Source: JANXQG01 sp037147235 (lineage in GTDB: Bacteria; Planctomycetota; Planctomycetia; Pirellulales; Thermoguttaceae). From it: DNA of 19,224 nucleotides. The stretch spans positions 1 through 19,224 of the forward strand of contig JBAWVO010000103.1 in assembly GCA_037147235.1 (NCBI GenBank). The letters are read 5' to 3'. The translations under genes were made by a program, and so were the position numbers. Shown in pieces: positions 1 through 5,620 of the stretch. How positions within the stretch are numbered: position 1 is the stretch's first letter; each line of letters begins with the position of its first letter. The notes under the pieces are model-generated. The model was not told where the DNA came from and searched no databases. It saw only the letters and a program-made list of their open reading frames with translations.

Positions 1-50
1 TAGCCAGGTTGGATTGTCCAACTGATCTACATCAGCTTATCTTGGCACAC

Positions 51-419
51 TCATGCGGCACCTCCAACCTGAATGGTGAGTTTGATCGAGCCATCGGCGA
101 GTTGGTTTTCCGTGACGGTATGCCCCTTCCGCCTGCTTTCGATCTTCACTTTCTCTGCCGCGTATGCTTGCAGGAATTTATCCAGGTGCTTCTGGTCACC
201 CCAGCGGCCACCGAAGTTGTCGTACTTGACTTGACCACTGGCCGTATCGCAGACGACGGGGTAACACCAATCGGGCAGCTTTACTGCAAGCCCTTCGACT
301 TCGCCGCCATAGAGCTTGGCTTTGCCCTGCACGGGTTCAGCGAGACCCAGCCGCTGACAGGCCGCCTTTACGGCGGACGTATCGCGGATTTCCGTTTTGA
401 TGGATACAGTGTGACTCAA
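51..419 (-). CDS. DUF1257 (Ycf35-like) protein
   Basis: 122 residues, recognised as the DUF1257 family by its opening MSHTVSIKTEIRD, the central VYDTASGQVKYDNFGG-like stretch (here VCDTASGQVKYDNFGGRWGD) and its length. The family is related to chloroplast Ycf35; its biochemical role is unknown. The start is TTG at 419, chosen because an AAGGAG ribosome binding site lies 7 bases upstream and the family begins with MSHTV. It is the last complete gene of a minus-strand operon that also holds the DUF4230 gene, 59 bases upstream. In planctomycetes this family is commonly followed by a DUF2997 gene and an AAA ATPase, but only 50 bases remain here and I cannot identify a start there. Soluble, with no signal peptide or membrane segment visible. 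Family call confident, function unknown. Confidence 0.9.
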   Translation of the reverse strand: MSHTVSIKTEIRDTSAVKAACQRLGLAEPVQGKAKLYGGEVEGLAVKLPDWCYPVVCDTASGQVKYDNFGGRWGDQKHLDKFLQAYAAEKVKIESRRKGHTVTENQLADGSIKLTIQVGGAA

Positions 420-478
420 TTTGGTTCTCCTTTTGGTTGAGATGCTAATTATTTCATTTAGATCGTGGTCGATGGTCG

Positions 479-1126
479 TCAGCGGCGACTGGTTCCGGCA
501 TTAACGGCTGTTGCATCGCTGGTGACCTGAGCGATTGGCTTTTCTGCCCAGATAACCTTCACGTTCCAGCCGACTTCGTCATACAACGCCCGGATAATTG
601 ACTCGGCAGCTTTCTTGGCTTGCTCGACATTCTCCTTCGAGCCAGCAGCTTGGGTAACTAGGCGTTGAGCTTGGAGCATAACTTCGTCCCGCAAACGGTC
701 TTGGTTGGCGTTCCATGGTAGCCAAGTCATACGGCTGACCTCCCAAGTCTTTGTTTTCTCGTGGTCCACCCTCGGCTGTAGAATACCGGGTTGCGGCAAC
801 GTGATTGTGGCTTTCCTTGACTCATCGTTCTTCTCGGTGATTTGCGTATGCTTGAGGTCTACCGCGAGGAGGGCATCGCCGCGAATAAGCCAAGCTCCAC
901 GGCAGCCCTCTCCTTCGCCGATCAAAACATCGACCACAAAAACGCGGCTAGTGACAAGATGGGACAGCCTCTCCAATCTTTCAATCGTGGGGCCTTGGCT
1001 CTTCACAACTACCGGATGTGGTTGCGGCTGTGACTGCGATCCAACTGGAAATTGACGCAGACAGGACAGCAGCAGATTGGAGAAGACAGCCAGCAGGCCA
1101 ATTACAATGATGATGATGGTTTTCAT
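479..1126 (-). CDS. DUF4230 family protein, membrane-anchored or lipoprotein
   Basis: 215 residues. Residues 1-21 form a hydrophobic signal or anchor ending in LLLSC, a plausible lipobox with Cys22. A proline/glutamine-rich linker follows. The body (about 45-205) matches the pattern I associate with DUF4230: an LSHLVTSRVFVVDV strand early, GDALLAVDL, then ITLPQPGILQPRVDHEKTK and a long C-terminal helix with repeated Ala/Lys. The family has no assigned biochemical function. The ATG at 1126 overlaps the stop of the upstream lipoprotein gene by 4 bases (ATGA), indicating translational coupling, and GGAG lies just ahead of it. The protein is probably exported, with its bulk outside the cytoplasmic membrane. 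The family match was made by eye and not by a profile search. Confidence 0.8.
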   Translation of the reverse strand: MKTIIIIVIGLLAVFSNLLLSCLRQFPVGSQSQPQPHPVVVKSQGPTIERLERLSHLVTSRVFVVDVLIGEGEGCRGAWLIRGDALLAVDLKHTQITEKNDESRKATITLPQPGILQPRVDHEKTKTWEVSRMTWLPWNANQDRLRDEVMLQAQRLVTQAAGSKENVEQAKKAAESIIRALYDEVGWNVKVIWAEKPIAQVTSDATAVNAGTSRR

Positions 1127-1398
1127 TGTGGCTCCAGGGGTTTGTCCGCATTATCGGGCGGAAGTGTGGTTGTCCCGGTGTAGCCTGTTTCCGGGCCTTG
1201 CCAGTGAACCTGACGGGGTTTGGGTTTTTCTGGCTCCTTTGGGGTGCAACCGATGCAGGCCATGAAAGCAGCCGAGAGCGTGATGACGATTCTGGAGAAA
1301 CGCGACAGAACCTTCATTGTCGACACCCTAATGAGGTCGAGTAGCAACGGGAGGATTGAAAGAACGGCGATCGAGACAAACAGAATCACTGTCTTCAT
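1123..1398 (-). CDS. small membrane/lipoprotein, hypothetical
   Basis: 91 residues from an ATG at 1398 with a good upstream AAAGGAAA site. Residues 1-22 form one hydrophobic segment (MKTVILFVSIAVLSILPLLL). A second signal-like stretch starts at an internal Met (codon at 1317), with basic residues, a hydrophobic run and then FMACIGC, which may be a lipobox. The mature tail is Pro/Lys-rich and ends PLEPQ. The internal Met could be the true start of a 64-residue lipoprotein, but its RBS is weaker. The stop overlaps the next gene's start by 4 bases, so it belongs to the same operon as DUF4230. I do not recognise the family. Confidence 0.6.
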   Translation of the reverse strand: MKTVILFVSIAVLSILPLLLDLIRVSTMKVLSRFSRIVITLSAAFMACIGCTPKEPEKPKPRQVHWQGPETGYTGTTTLPPDNADKPLEPQ

Positions 1399-1498
1399 AG
1401 TTTTCCTTTCGGGGGATGCGAGCCAGGCGATGATGGAGTAGCCAGGCAATGTTCGAGATTACATGGATCGAGCAGGCAAGCAGAATAACTGAGAGCAT
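1328..1498 (-). CDS. possible small membrane peptide, 56 aa
   Basis: The ORF starts at an ATG at 1498 with a hydrophobic N-terminus (MLSVILLACSIHVISNIAWLL) followed by HHRLARIPRK and a polar tail. It overlaps the 5' end of the next small gene by 71 bases in another frame, and its RBS is weak (GAAAGAAAAAA). The first 25 residues look more protein-like than the tail, so it may be the front of a gene joined to the next frame by an indel, or a short membrane peptide of the operon. Low confidence. Confidence 0.3.
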   Translation of the reverse strand: MLSVILLACSIHVISNIAWLLHHRLARIPRKENYEDSDSVCLDRRSFNPPVATRPH

Positions 1499-1538
1499 GG
1501 GGGTTTTTTCTTTCAAGTTGGAAGGTAATGGGCTAAGG

Positions 1539-1796
1539 ATGGTCAGTGAGAGCAAGATCGGCAAGGCACTGGTGTACTATGTCGAGTGAAGAGCGAAGAT
1601 TGAGGAGGTTGATCGAGAAAGGCTGCCAGATATTGATCTCATGTACAAAATCAAAGATTCTGGTGACTTTGCCTACAACCTTCAAAACAGGCTATTTCAG
1701 GCCCTAGCAGCCAAGATGGCTCTAGGAGTCGAGTTTGCCCTGAAAGTCGCTCCAGTGAGCCTTCTACGCTTTCCTGGGGGGTATGTAGGCGGTTGA
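1539..1796 (+). pseudogene. degraded ORF with an in-frame stop
   Basis: From an ATG at 1539 the frame reads MVSESKIGKALVYYVE and then meets TGA at 1587. It continues without a stop for 68 more codons to TGA at 1794. The second part has protein-like composition, including LPDIDLMYKIKDSGDFAYNL and then QNRLFQALAAKMALGVEFAL, suggestive of an amphipathic helix. The piece could also be a 51-residue protein from the internal ATG at 1641. No family recognised. It lies in an otherwise gene-free stretch (1499-2106), consistent with decay. Confidence 0.3.
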
Positions 1797-1902
1797 TCGG
1801 CTACCGAGGTTTTCGATAGCCTGGTTTAGCCTGGAATGGCAAGTATCGTGAAACCTGTCCAGGTCCACTCGATACATCCAATGACACAAAGAGATTTTGG
1901 GA

Positions 1903-1928
1903 CTTTCTTTCTTTCGAGAGAAAGAAAG
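1903..1928. repeat. 26-nt near-perfect palindrome
   Basis: The arms CTTTCTTTCT and AGAAAGAAAG are exact complements (10 bp) around a six-base centre TTCGAG, which can form one further T-G wobble. No T-run follows on either strand, so it is not a typical intrinsic terminator. It could be a protein-binding site or a stem in an RNA. It lies about 200 bases upstream of the ribbon-helix-helix gene. Confidence 0.6.
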
Positions 1929-2042
1929 GAAGTAATAAACAGCTCCAAACATTGGTGTGAACGGAGTGCTTATCACGGCTGGTCTGGCAAGCATTTACCT
2001 ATCGGGCTATCGATCAAATCGATTTCTAGGCTTGCTGACGAG

Positions 2043-2071
2043 TTGCTGCCCTGGTAGCGATGAGCGATAAT
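2043..2071 (+). promoter_or_regulatory. candidate sigma-70 promoter for the RHH gene
   Basis: TTGCTG (2043-2048) and GATAAT (2066-2071) are separated by 17 bases, close to the housekeeping consensus. The predicted start of transcription would be near 2078, about 30 bases ahead of the ATG at 2107. Found by eye; no experimental support. Confidence 0.4.
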
Positions 2072-2106
2072 CTCCTTGGTACGACCCAACTCAGGAGCAA
2101 ACGACT

Positions 2107-2292
2107 ATGGCCGAACCGAACACCAAAGGGAAGTTCCCGCTGACGATTTACATGGATGCCGATCTCGCTAAACGGCTGGCAGTGGCCGCGGAAGGCCAGA
2201 AGCGGCCAGCAGAGGATCTGGTCATCGACATGTTGGACAGAAGCCTTCCGCAATTACAGAGTTCAGGCAAAGGCAAGATTCCCTACACTTAG
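2107..2292 (+). CDS. small ribbon-helix-helix DNA-binding protein
   Basis: 61 residues. Residues 9-16 (KFPLTIYM) fit the N-terminal strand of a ribbon-helix-helix fold, residues 18-33 (ADLAKRLAVAAEGQKR) helix A and residues 35-50 (AEDLVIDMLDRSLPQL) helix B, with a basic tail. Proteins of this CopG/Arc/MetJ type dimerise and bind operators, often as antitoxins or small repressors. AGGAG lies 9 bases before the ATG and a sigma-70-like promoter lies upstream. No toxin gene sits next to it: the downstream neighbour is convergent, across a strong hairpin, so it looks like an orphan regulator. The fold assignment rests on length and the hydrophobic pattern, not on a profile match. Confidence 0.7.
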   Translation: MAEPNTKGKFPLTIYMDADLAKRLAVAAEGQKRPAEDLVIDMLDRSLPQLQSSGKGKIPYT

Positions 2293-2295
2293 ACA

Positions 2296-2332
2296 GCTAG
2301 CCGCCCTGCCCAGATCGAGCAGGGCGGCTAGC
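2296..2332. terminator. perfect 14-bp hairpin between convergent genes
   Basis: GCTAGCCGCCCTGC (2296-2309) pairs perfectly with 2319-2332 around a 9-base loop. It lies between the stop of the plus-strand RHH gene (2292) and the stop of the minus-strand sigma-like gene (2349). GC-rich and symmetric, it fits a bidirectional transcription stop, although no T-run follows on either strand. Confidence 0.65.
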
Positions 2333-2348
2333 CTTGATTGATGACGAT

Positions 2349-2963
2349 CTACGCGGCGTTGGCTTCGTTGCCGCCGGAGAACTTATTCCACGATTCGCCT
2401 AACTCGCGGCGAAGCTGACTGATGCGGCCATTGCTCACTTTGAACTTTCGAGCCGTATCGTCCGTGCGGTGACCGAGAGCGAGAAACTCGGCGATGCGAC
2501 GATTCCTGCGGGGGAGTTGATGCAACCAGGCTTCTACATCCAGCTTGGTGCAGACGATGTCAGCAGGTCCAGCAGTTTTGTCTTCGACGAGAATCTGATA
2601 CCAGCCGTTCTCGTCTTTATCGCGGCGATCGAGCCGCTCCACAACAACGTGATTGCGGCTCTGACAATACTTGCCGAGAACGTCGTGAACATTGAGCCTG
2701 CCACCGACTTTGCGATGGTCTTTCACTTGCTTGACGCCATAGCGGGCAAGGACGTTTGCATAAGCAAGAGAAGTCTTGCCGAGTTCCACCAAGCGAACGT
2801 AAGCTCGGCAGCAGTTAGCGACGACCTCTTGGACAGCTTCACTGCGGGCTTCGGACCGCAGGCGGCGGAACGAGAACTTGGCGTGTCGGACGATAGTTGG
2901 CAGCATGCGAAGAAAATCTTGGTGCCAATTGGGAGAGGGACAAGCGGACGCAATACAGACCAT
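2349..2963 (-). CDS. sigma-70-like regulatory protein
   Basis: 204 residues from the ATG at 2963, chosen over the longer ORF because AGGAGG lies 7 bases upstream. Residues about 25-60 (RHAKFSFRRLRSEARSEAVQ onward) resemble sigma region 2, with an arginine/acidic helix and VRLVELG. Residues about 156-188 (EFLALGHRTDDTARKFKVSN, then GRISQLRREL) form a clear sigma region 4-like helix-turn-helix. A basic linker and an acidic segment lie between. This organisation is seen in atypical ECF-like sigma factors of planctomycetes. It could act as an alternative sigma factor or as a DNA-binding regulator derived from one. No anti-sigma gene is adjacent. Two strong hairpins lie in its upstream region. The HTH is confident; sigma activity is inferred. 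Confidence 0.7.
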   Translation of the reverse strand: MVCIASACPSPNWHQDFLRMLPTIVRHAKFSFRRLRSEARSEAVQEVVANCCRAYVRLVELGKTSLAYANVLARYGVKQVKDHRKVGGRLNVHDVLGKYCQSRNHVVVERLDRRDKDENGWYQILVEDKTAGPADIVCTKLDVEAWLHQLPRRNRRIAEFLALGHRTDDTARKFKVSNGRISQLRRELGESWNKFSGGNEANAA

Positions 2964-2984
2964 GGGATGACCTCCTAGAGTGCA

Positions 2985-3007
2985 GGCCACCCGTAGGCCG
3001 GGTGGCC
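2985..3007. promoter_or_regulatory. hairpin just upstream of the sigma-like gene
   Basis: GGCCACCC (2985-2992) and GGGTGGCC (3000-3007) are exact complements, giving an 8-bp stem with a 7-base loop. On the minus strand it lies about 10 bases upstream of the AGGAGG site of the sigma-like gene. It could therefore be a 5' leader structure that influences translation or transcription of that gene. Confidence 0.5.
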
Positions 3008-3030
3008 CAAAGGGTGAAAGTGAAAAACAC

Positions 3031-3084
3031 TGCCGTCGAAGGATGTGGTGCCCAAATGGGCGGTAACACAGCCTTACGACGGCA
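3031..3084. promoter_or_regulatory. 54-nt long stem-loop with nested inner hairpin
   Basis: The outer arms TGCCGTCGAAGG (3031-3042) and CCTTACGACGGCA (3072-3084) pair with a single bulged base. Inside, TGTG pairs with CACA, and GCCC-AAAT-GGGC makes a tight tip. Read on the minus strand, it is followed by GTTTTTC and then the 23-nt hairpin before the sigma-like gene, so it could be an attenuator or leader RNA. It matches no riboswitch class I know. Confidence 0.55.
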
Positions 3085-3099
3085 AATACGTGGGTATCT

Positions 3100-3108
3100 T
3101 GATATAAT
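3100..3108 (+). promoter_or_regulatory. extended -10 promoter candidate
   Basis: TGATATAAT matches the extended -10 form TGnTATAAT, with a perfect TATAAT at 3103-3108. No good -35 is visible 17 bases upstream. If used, transcription would start near 3115 and run into the ferritin-like gene with a leader of about 140 bases. Confidence 0.3.
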
Positions 3109-3165
3109 GCCGCAAAAAAGCATTGAATTTAGGTCGAAGGCCGCAGAAGGCTCGTTTTCGGGGGA

Positions 3166-3184
3166 ATTGCCAACCGTTGGCAAT
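3166..3184. promoter_or_regulatory. 19-bp palindromic operator candidate
   Basis: ATTGCCAACCGTTGGCAAT has perfect 8-bp arms around CCG. It contains the -35 hexamer TTGCCA (3167-3172) of the promoter for the ferritin-like gene. A dimeric regulator bound here would block RNA polymerase, so repression is the simplest reading. The regulator is unknown. Confidence 0.55.
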
Positions 3185-3195
3185 CGGAATACAAT
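3167..3195 (+). promoter_or_regulatory. sigma-70-type promoter of the ferritin-like gene
   Basis: TTGCCA (3167-3172) and TACAAT (3190-3195) are separated by exactly 17 bases. Transcription would start near 3202, giving a leader of about 54 bases before the ATG at 3256. The -35 is embedded in a 19-bp palindrome. Confidence 0.6.
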
Positions 3196-3255
3196 ATCCA
3201 AGTGAAATCTATATGGGAATCCCGGTTAACTGAAGCGAGGAGCAAGGAGCACACA

Positions 3256-3780
3256 ATGGACAACACAAAAATTGATTTTACACGTCTGAGTGTGATGGAC
3301 GCTTTAGATCTGGCTATCTTGATCGAACAGGAAGCTGAAGAAAGGTACGTCACATTTGCGGAAATGATTGGTTCTCGCTATGAGGGGGATGCCGCTGCAT
3401 TTTTTCAGACGATGTCTGGTTACGAAGCCAAACATTGCAAGAAACTGCAAGAAAGACGCACGAAGCTTTTTGCAAACACTCCTATGCTGGTGAACAAAGA
3501 GATGGTGGAAAGTGTAGAAGCACCCGACTACGGAACTCCGAGGCCTTTTATGTCCACCCGTCACGCACTTGAAGTGGCCCTAGACTCTGAAAGAAAAGCG
3601 GAAGCTTTTTATGTGTCGGCGTTGACAGTCATCACGGAACCCCAAGTTCAGGGTCTTTTCACAGAACTTCGCAATCAGGAAATTGAACATCAAGAGATGG
3701 TTCAGCAGCAAATCGCCAAAACTCCCGGAGACATGGACCCGGATGTGGCTCCAGAGGACGTGGATACCCCAGAACTGTAA
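3256..3780 (+). CDS. ferritin-like (rubrerythrin-type) di-iron protein
   Basis: 174 residues from the ATG at 3256, chosen for AAGGAG 6 bases upstream; the frame is open further up but without a comparable site. Two repeats of the rubrerythrin di-iron pattern are clear: E24-x-x-A27-x-x-x-Y31 with E57-x-x-H60, and E112-x-x-A115-x-x-x-Y119 with E142-x-x-H145. This gives a four-helix bundle with a complete set of carboxylate/histidine ligands. There are no CxxC pairs, so the rubredoxin domain of classical rubrerythrin is absent. Such proteins store or oxidise iron or reduce peroxide in the cytosol; which one applies here is not visible. The C-terminus is acidic and Pro/Asp-rich. A well-formed promoter with a palindromic operator candidate precedes it, so iron or oxidative control is plausible but inferred. 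Confidence 0.85.
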   Translation: MDNTKIDFTRLSVMDALDLAILIEQEAEERYVTFAEMIGSRYEGDAAAFFQTMSGYEAKHCKKLQERRTKLFANTPMLVNKEMVESVEAPDYGTPRPFMSTRHALEVALDSERKAEAFYVSALTVITEPQVQGLFTELRNQEIEHQEMVQQQIAKTPGDMDPDVAPEDVDTPEL

Positions 3781-3851
3781 AAGACCGGTCTGACATTGCG
3801 GCATCGGGCCGGGGCTAGCTGATTTCGCTTCACAATAATTTCAGACAAAGC

Positions 3852-4469
3852 ATGATGCAGCCGCAACCGATTGGAATTACGGCCGACGAAGCAATGCAAC
3901 GCCTCGTGGATGGCAATGATCGCTTTCTCCGTGGCGAGGCTCGTTTTCTGCGTGTTACACCGCAGACGCTTGCAGGCTTGGCCAAGGGGCAGCAGCCGTA
4001 CGCTGCGATACTCGGTTGCAGTGACTCGCGGGTTCCGCCCGAAATAATCTTTGACGCGGGTCTGGGTGAACTTTTCATCATTCGTGTGGCCGGTAATGTC
4101 TTGTCGCCAGAAGTCGCAGGCAGCTTGCAGTACGCAGGATCGCATCTGCATACGACTCTGTTTGTCGTACTCGGCCATGAAGGCTGCGGGGCGATCAGTG
4201 CGGCCCTGGAATGCAAATTTCACGGTGTCCAACAACGCAGCCGGATTCAAATTCTCATGGACACGATTCTTCCGGGGATAGGTGAGATTGATCCGCAGCT
4301 TCCACCGCAAATACGACTTGCACAAGCGGTCGAAAGTAACGTCCGCTGGACGGTTCGTCAGATCCGTGAATCACCAGAAGGCCAGACTCGGCTAGCAGAG
4401 GGGCGAATGAAGATGATAGGTGCGATTTACGAGATCGAAACCGGTCGGGTGAGATTTCTCATGGACTAA
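3852..4469 (+). CDS. beta-class carbonic anhydrase
   Basis: 205 residues. It carries the beta-carbonic anhydrase signature C56-S-D58-S-R60-V-P-P-E and G-H109-E-G-C112-G-A. Cys56, His109 and Cys112 are zinc ligands, and the Asp58/Arg60 dyad is intact, so an active zinc enzyme interconverting CO2 and bicarbonate is expected. There is no signal peptide, so it is probably cytosolic. Length is typical of the bacterial family. Two ATGs stand in tandem (3852, 3855) and neither has a strong RBS. The gene starts 71 bases after the ferritin-like gene on the same strand, so cotranscription is possible. An AGACCGGTCT palindrome (3782-3791) lies between them. Confidence 0.95.
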   Translation: MMQPQPIGITADEAMQRLVDGNDRFLRGEARFLRVTPQTLAGLAKGQQPYAAILGCSDSRVPPEIIFDAGLGELFIIRVAGNVLSPEVAGSLQYAGSHLHTTLFVVLGHEGCGAISAALECKFHGVQQRSRIQILMDTILPGIGEIDPQLPPQIRLAQAVESNVRWTVRQIRESPEGQTRLAEGRMKMIGAIYEIETGRVRFLMD

Positions 4470-4626
4470 GGCCCAAGAGGGTAATCTCTGAGCAACCGTT
4501 CGGCGTCAAGTCGGGCAGTCTGGGTTGTGTGCGTAGACTTCCCGCAAAGGAAAATAATCGATTCCTAATAATGACTGGGCAGTCCTTGGCGTCCAAGCCG
4601 ATTAAAATCAGCAGGATTCCGTGCAT
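4459..4626 (-). CDS. possible small ORF, 55 aa
   Basis: An ATG at 4626 is preceded by a strong GGAGGAAACC ribosome binding site. The product begins MHGILLILIGLDAKDCPVII and then becomes polar and proline-containing. It runs antisense to the last few codons of the carbonic anhydrase gene. Upstream lie an ATTGAGAG/CTCTCAAT inverted repeat (about 4639-4669) and a TATAAT box. No family is recognised, and the composition of the second half is not convincing. The RBS is the main support. Confidence 0.35.
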   Translation of the reverse strand: MHGILLILIGLDAKDCPVIIRNRLFSFAGSLRTQPRLPDLTPNGCSEITLLGLSP

Positions 4627-4638
4627 GGTTTCCTCCAA

Positions 4639-4669
4639 AATTGAGAGACAAACAGAAACCTCTCTCAAT
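4639..4669. repeat. inverted repeat ATTGAGAG ... CTCTCAAT
   Basis: Exact 8-bp arms are separated by about 14 bases. On the minus strand it lies between a TATAAT-like -10 box and the RBS of the possible 55-codon ORF, so it could be a leader stem or an operator. Position by eye, accurate to a base or two. Confidence 0.4.
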
Positions 4670-4702
4670 AATTATAATACCGATGGGTCACACCTTTGGT
4701 AT

Positions 4703-4741
4703 AAACCCTTCGTGGGATGTCCGTCCCACGAGGGGTTTTTT
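4703..4741 (+). terminator. rho-independent terminator
   Basis: AAACCCTTCGTGGGA (4703-4717) pairs with TCCCACGAGGGGTTT (4724-4738) around a 6-base loop and is followed by a run of six T on the plus strand. This is a classical intrinsic terminator. The nearest upstream plus-strand gene is carbonic anhydrase, which ends about 235 bases earlier, so it may end a long 3' leader or a short RNA. Confidence 0.75.
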
Positions 4742-4903
4742 CGTTTGTGCTGCAAACTGGATGTGGAGTTAGGGATCGTTTAGGATTCCAACAAAAATTA
4801 GGATGATCCAGACGGTAATGCTACGGACGTGTCAATCTCTGGGAGATGACGGCCAAAACCCCATCCATTGGGTGGCCCTACGTGCATCCCAGCCAAATAT
4901 TTG

Positions 4904-4931
4904 TTAGCATTTGATTAGCCATTGGTTAGGA
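4904..4931 (+). promoter_or_regulatory. three 11-bp-spaced TTAG repeats, Pho-box-like
   Basis: TTAGCA (4904), TTAGCC (4915) and TTAGGA (4926) recur with exact 11-base spacing just ahead of the phosphate transport cluster (first start at 4972). PhoB/PhoP-type response regulators bind direct repeats with this period; the Bacillus PhoP consensus is a TT[ATC]A[AC]A hexamer. The match in sequence is partial but the spacing and location fit. A -10 box is not obvious downstream. Confidence 0.5.
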
Positions 4932-4971
4932 TGGCTTGCACCAGAAGTTTTTCTTTCGCTGTTCGGGCTGA

Positions 4972-5604
4972 ATGCTTATGTTCTCTCTCCAACGCATCTT
5001 TGGTCGAGGCGATCGGTTCTTTGAACTCCTGGAGGCCAGTGCCGGCGAAGCCAAGCGGGCGACCCAGGCTATTCGCGAACTTATTGAGGCTCCAGATAAT
5101 GGTCACACGCTGGACCAATTCATCGAGTTTCGCAAAGAGGACAAGCGTATCCACGAAGAGATCAGCCGTATGCTCTGCAACACGTTCATCACCCCCTTCG
5201 AGCGTGAGGATATCGACACGTTATCGAGTGCCCTGTCGCGGATTTCAAAGGTACTCAAAAAGTTCGCTGAGCGTATGCTTCTGCTGCGACCGCACTTCAA
5301 GGTGGAGCTCTTCGCGAAGCAATCCGAGCTGCTGCAACAAGCAACCGTTACGCTCGAAGAAATGGTTCGACAACTGCGACATCCGCGACTGAATATCGTT
5401 CAGGCTGCCAACGACCGCCTGCACTATTACGAAGTTGAGGGCGACAAGCTCATGCTCTCGCTGCTGCGGGAGCTTTACAGCGGCCAGTATGAGGCCCTGC
5501 AGATGATCGTACTCCGCGATCTGTTCGAGCTGCTCGAAAAGGTCATCGACCGCTGCCGCAATGCGGGCAACGTGATCTTCCAGATTGTCCTCAAGAACTC
5601 CTGA
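4972..5604 (+). CDS. DUF47 / PhoU-like protein, PiT partner
   Basis: 210 residues, almost entirely helical. It matches the DUF47 (PhoU_div) family: N-terminal FSLQRIFGRGDRFFELLEAS, a central EFRKEDKRIHEEISRMLCNT helix with FITPFEREDIDTL, and a C-terminal ExEGDKLMLSLLRELY-like and DLFELLEKVIDRCRNAGNVI block. The acidic E/D-x-x-x-D positions of the family, thought to bind metal, are present. These proteins are usually encoded beside PiT phosphate transporters and are thought to regulate them. Here the PiT start follows the stop by 16 bases. Another start (4978) is possible, and neither has a good RBS. Pho-box-like repeats lie about 40 bases upstream. Confidence 0.9.
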   Translation: MLMFSLQRIFGRGDRFFELLEASAGEAKRATQAIRELIEAPDNGHTLDQFIEFRKEDKRIHEEISRMLCNTFITPFEREDIDTLSSALSRISKVLKKFAERMLLLRPHFKVELFAKQSELLQQATVTLEEMVRQLRHPRLNIVQAANDRLHYYEVEGDKLMLSLLRELYSGQYEALQMIVLRDLFELLEKVIDRCRNAGNVIFQIVLKNS

Positions 5605-5620
5605 GCGGAAAGAGTCGGCG

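Noticed and set aside
9..440. 143-codon plus-strand ORF
   Set aside because: It lies opposite the DUF1257 gene, which has a family match and a good RBS.
2469..2978. 169-codon plus-strand ORF
   Set aside because: It is antisense to the sigma-like gene, whose helix-turn-helix and AGGAGG site are convincing.
3031..3084. Integron attC site
   Set aside because: It is an imperfect palindrome of plausible size, but it lacks the RYYYAAC/GTTRRRY core sites and there is no integrase.
3702..4325. 207-codon minus-strand ORF
   Set aside because: It overlaps the ferritin-like and carbonic anhydrase genes, both with intact active-site motifs.
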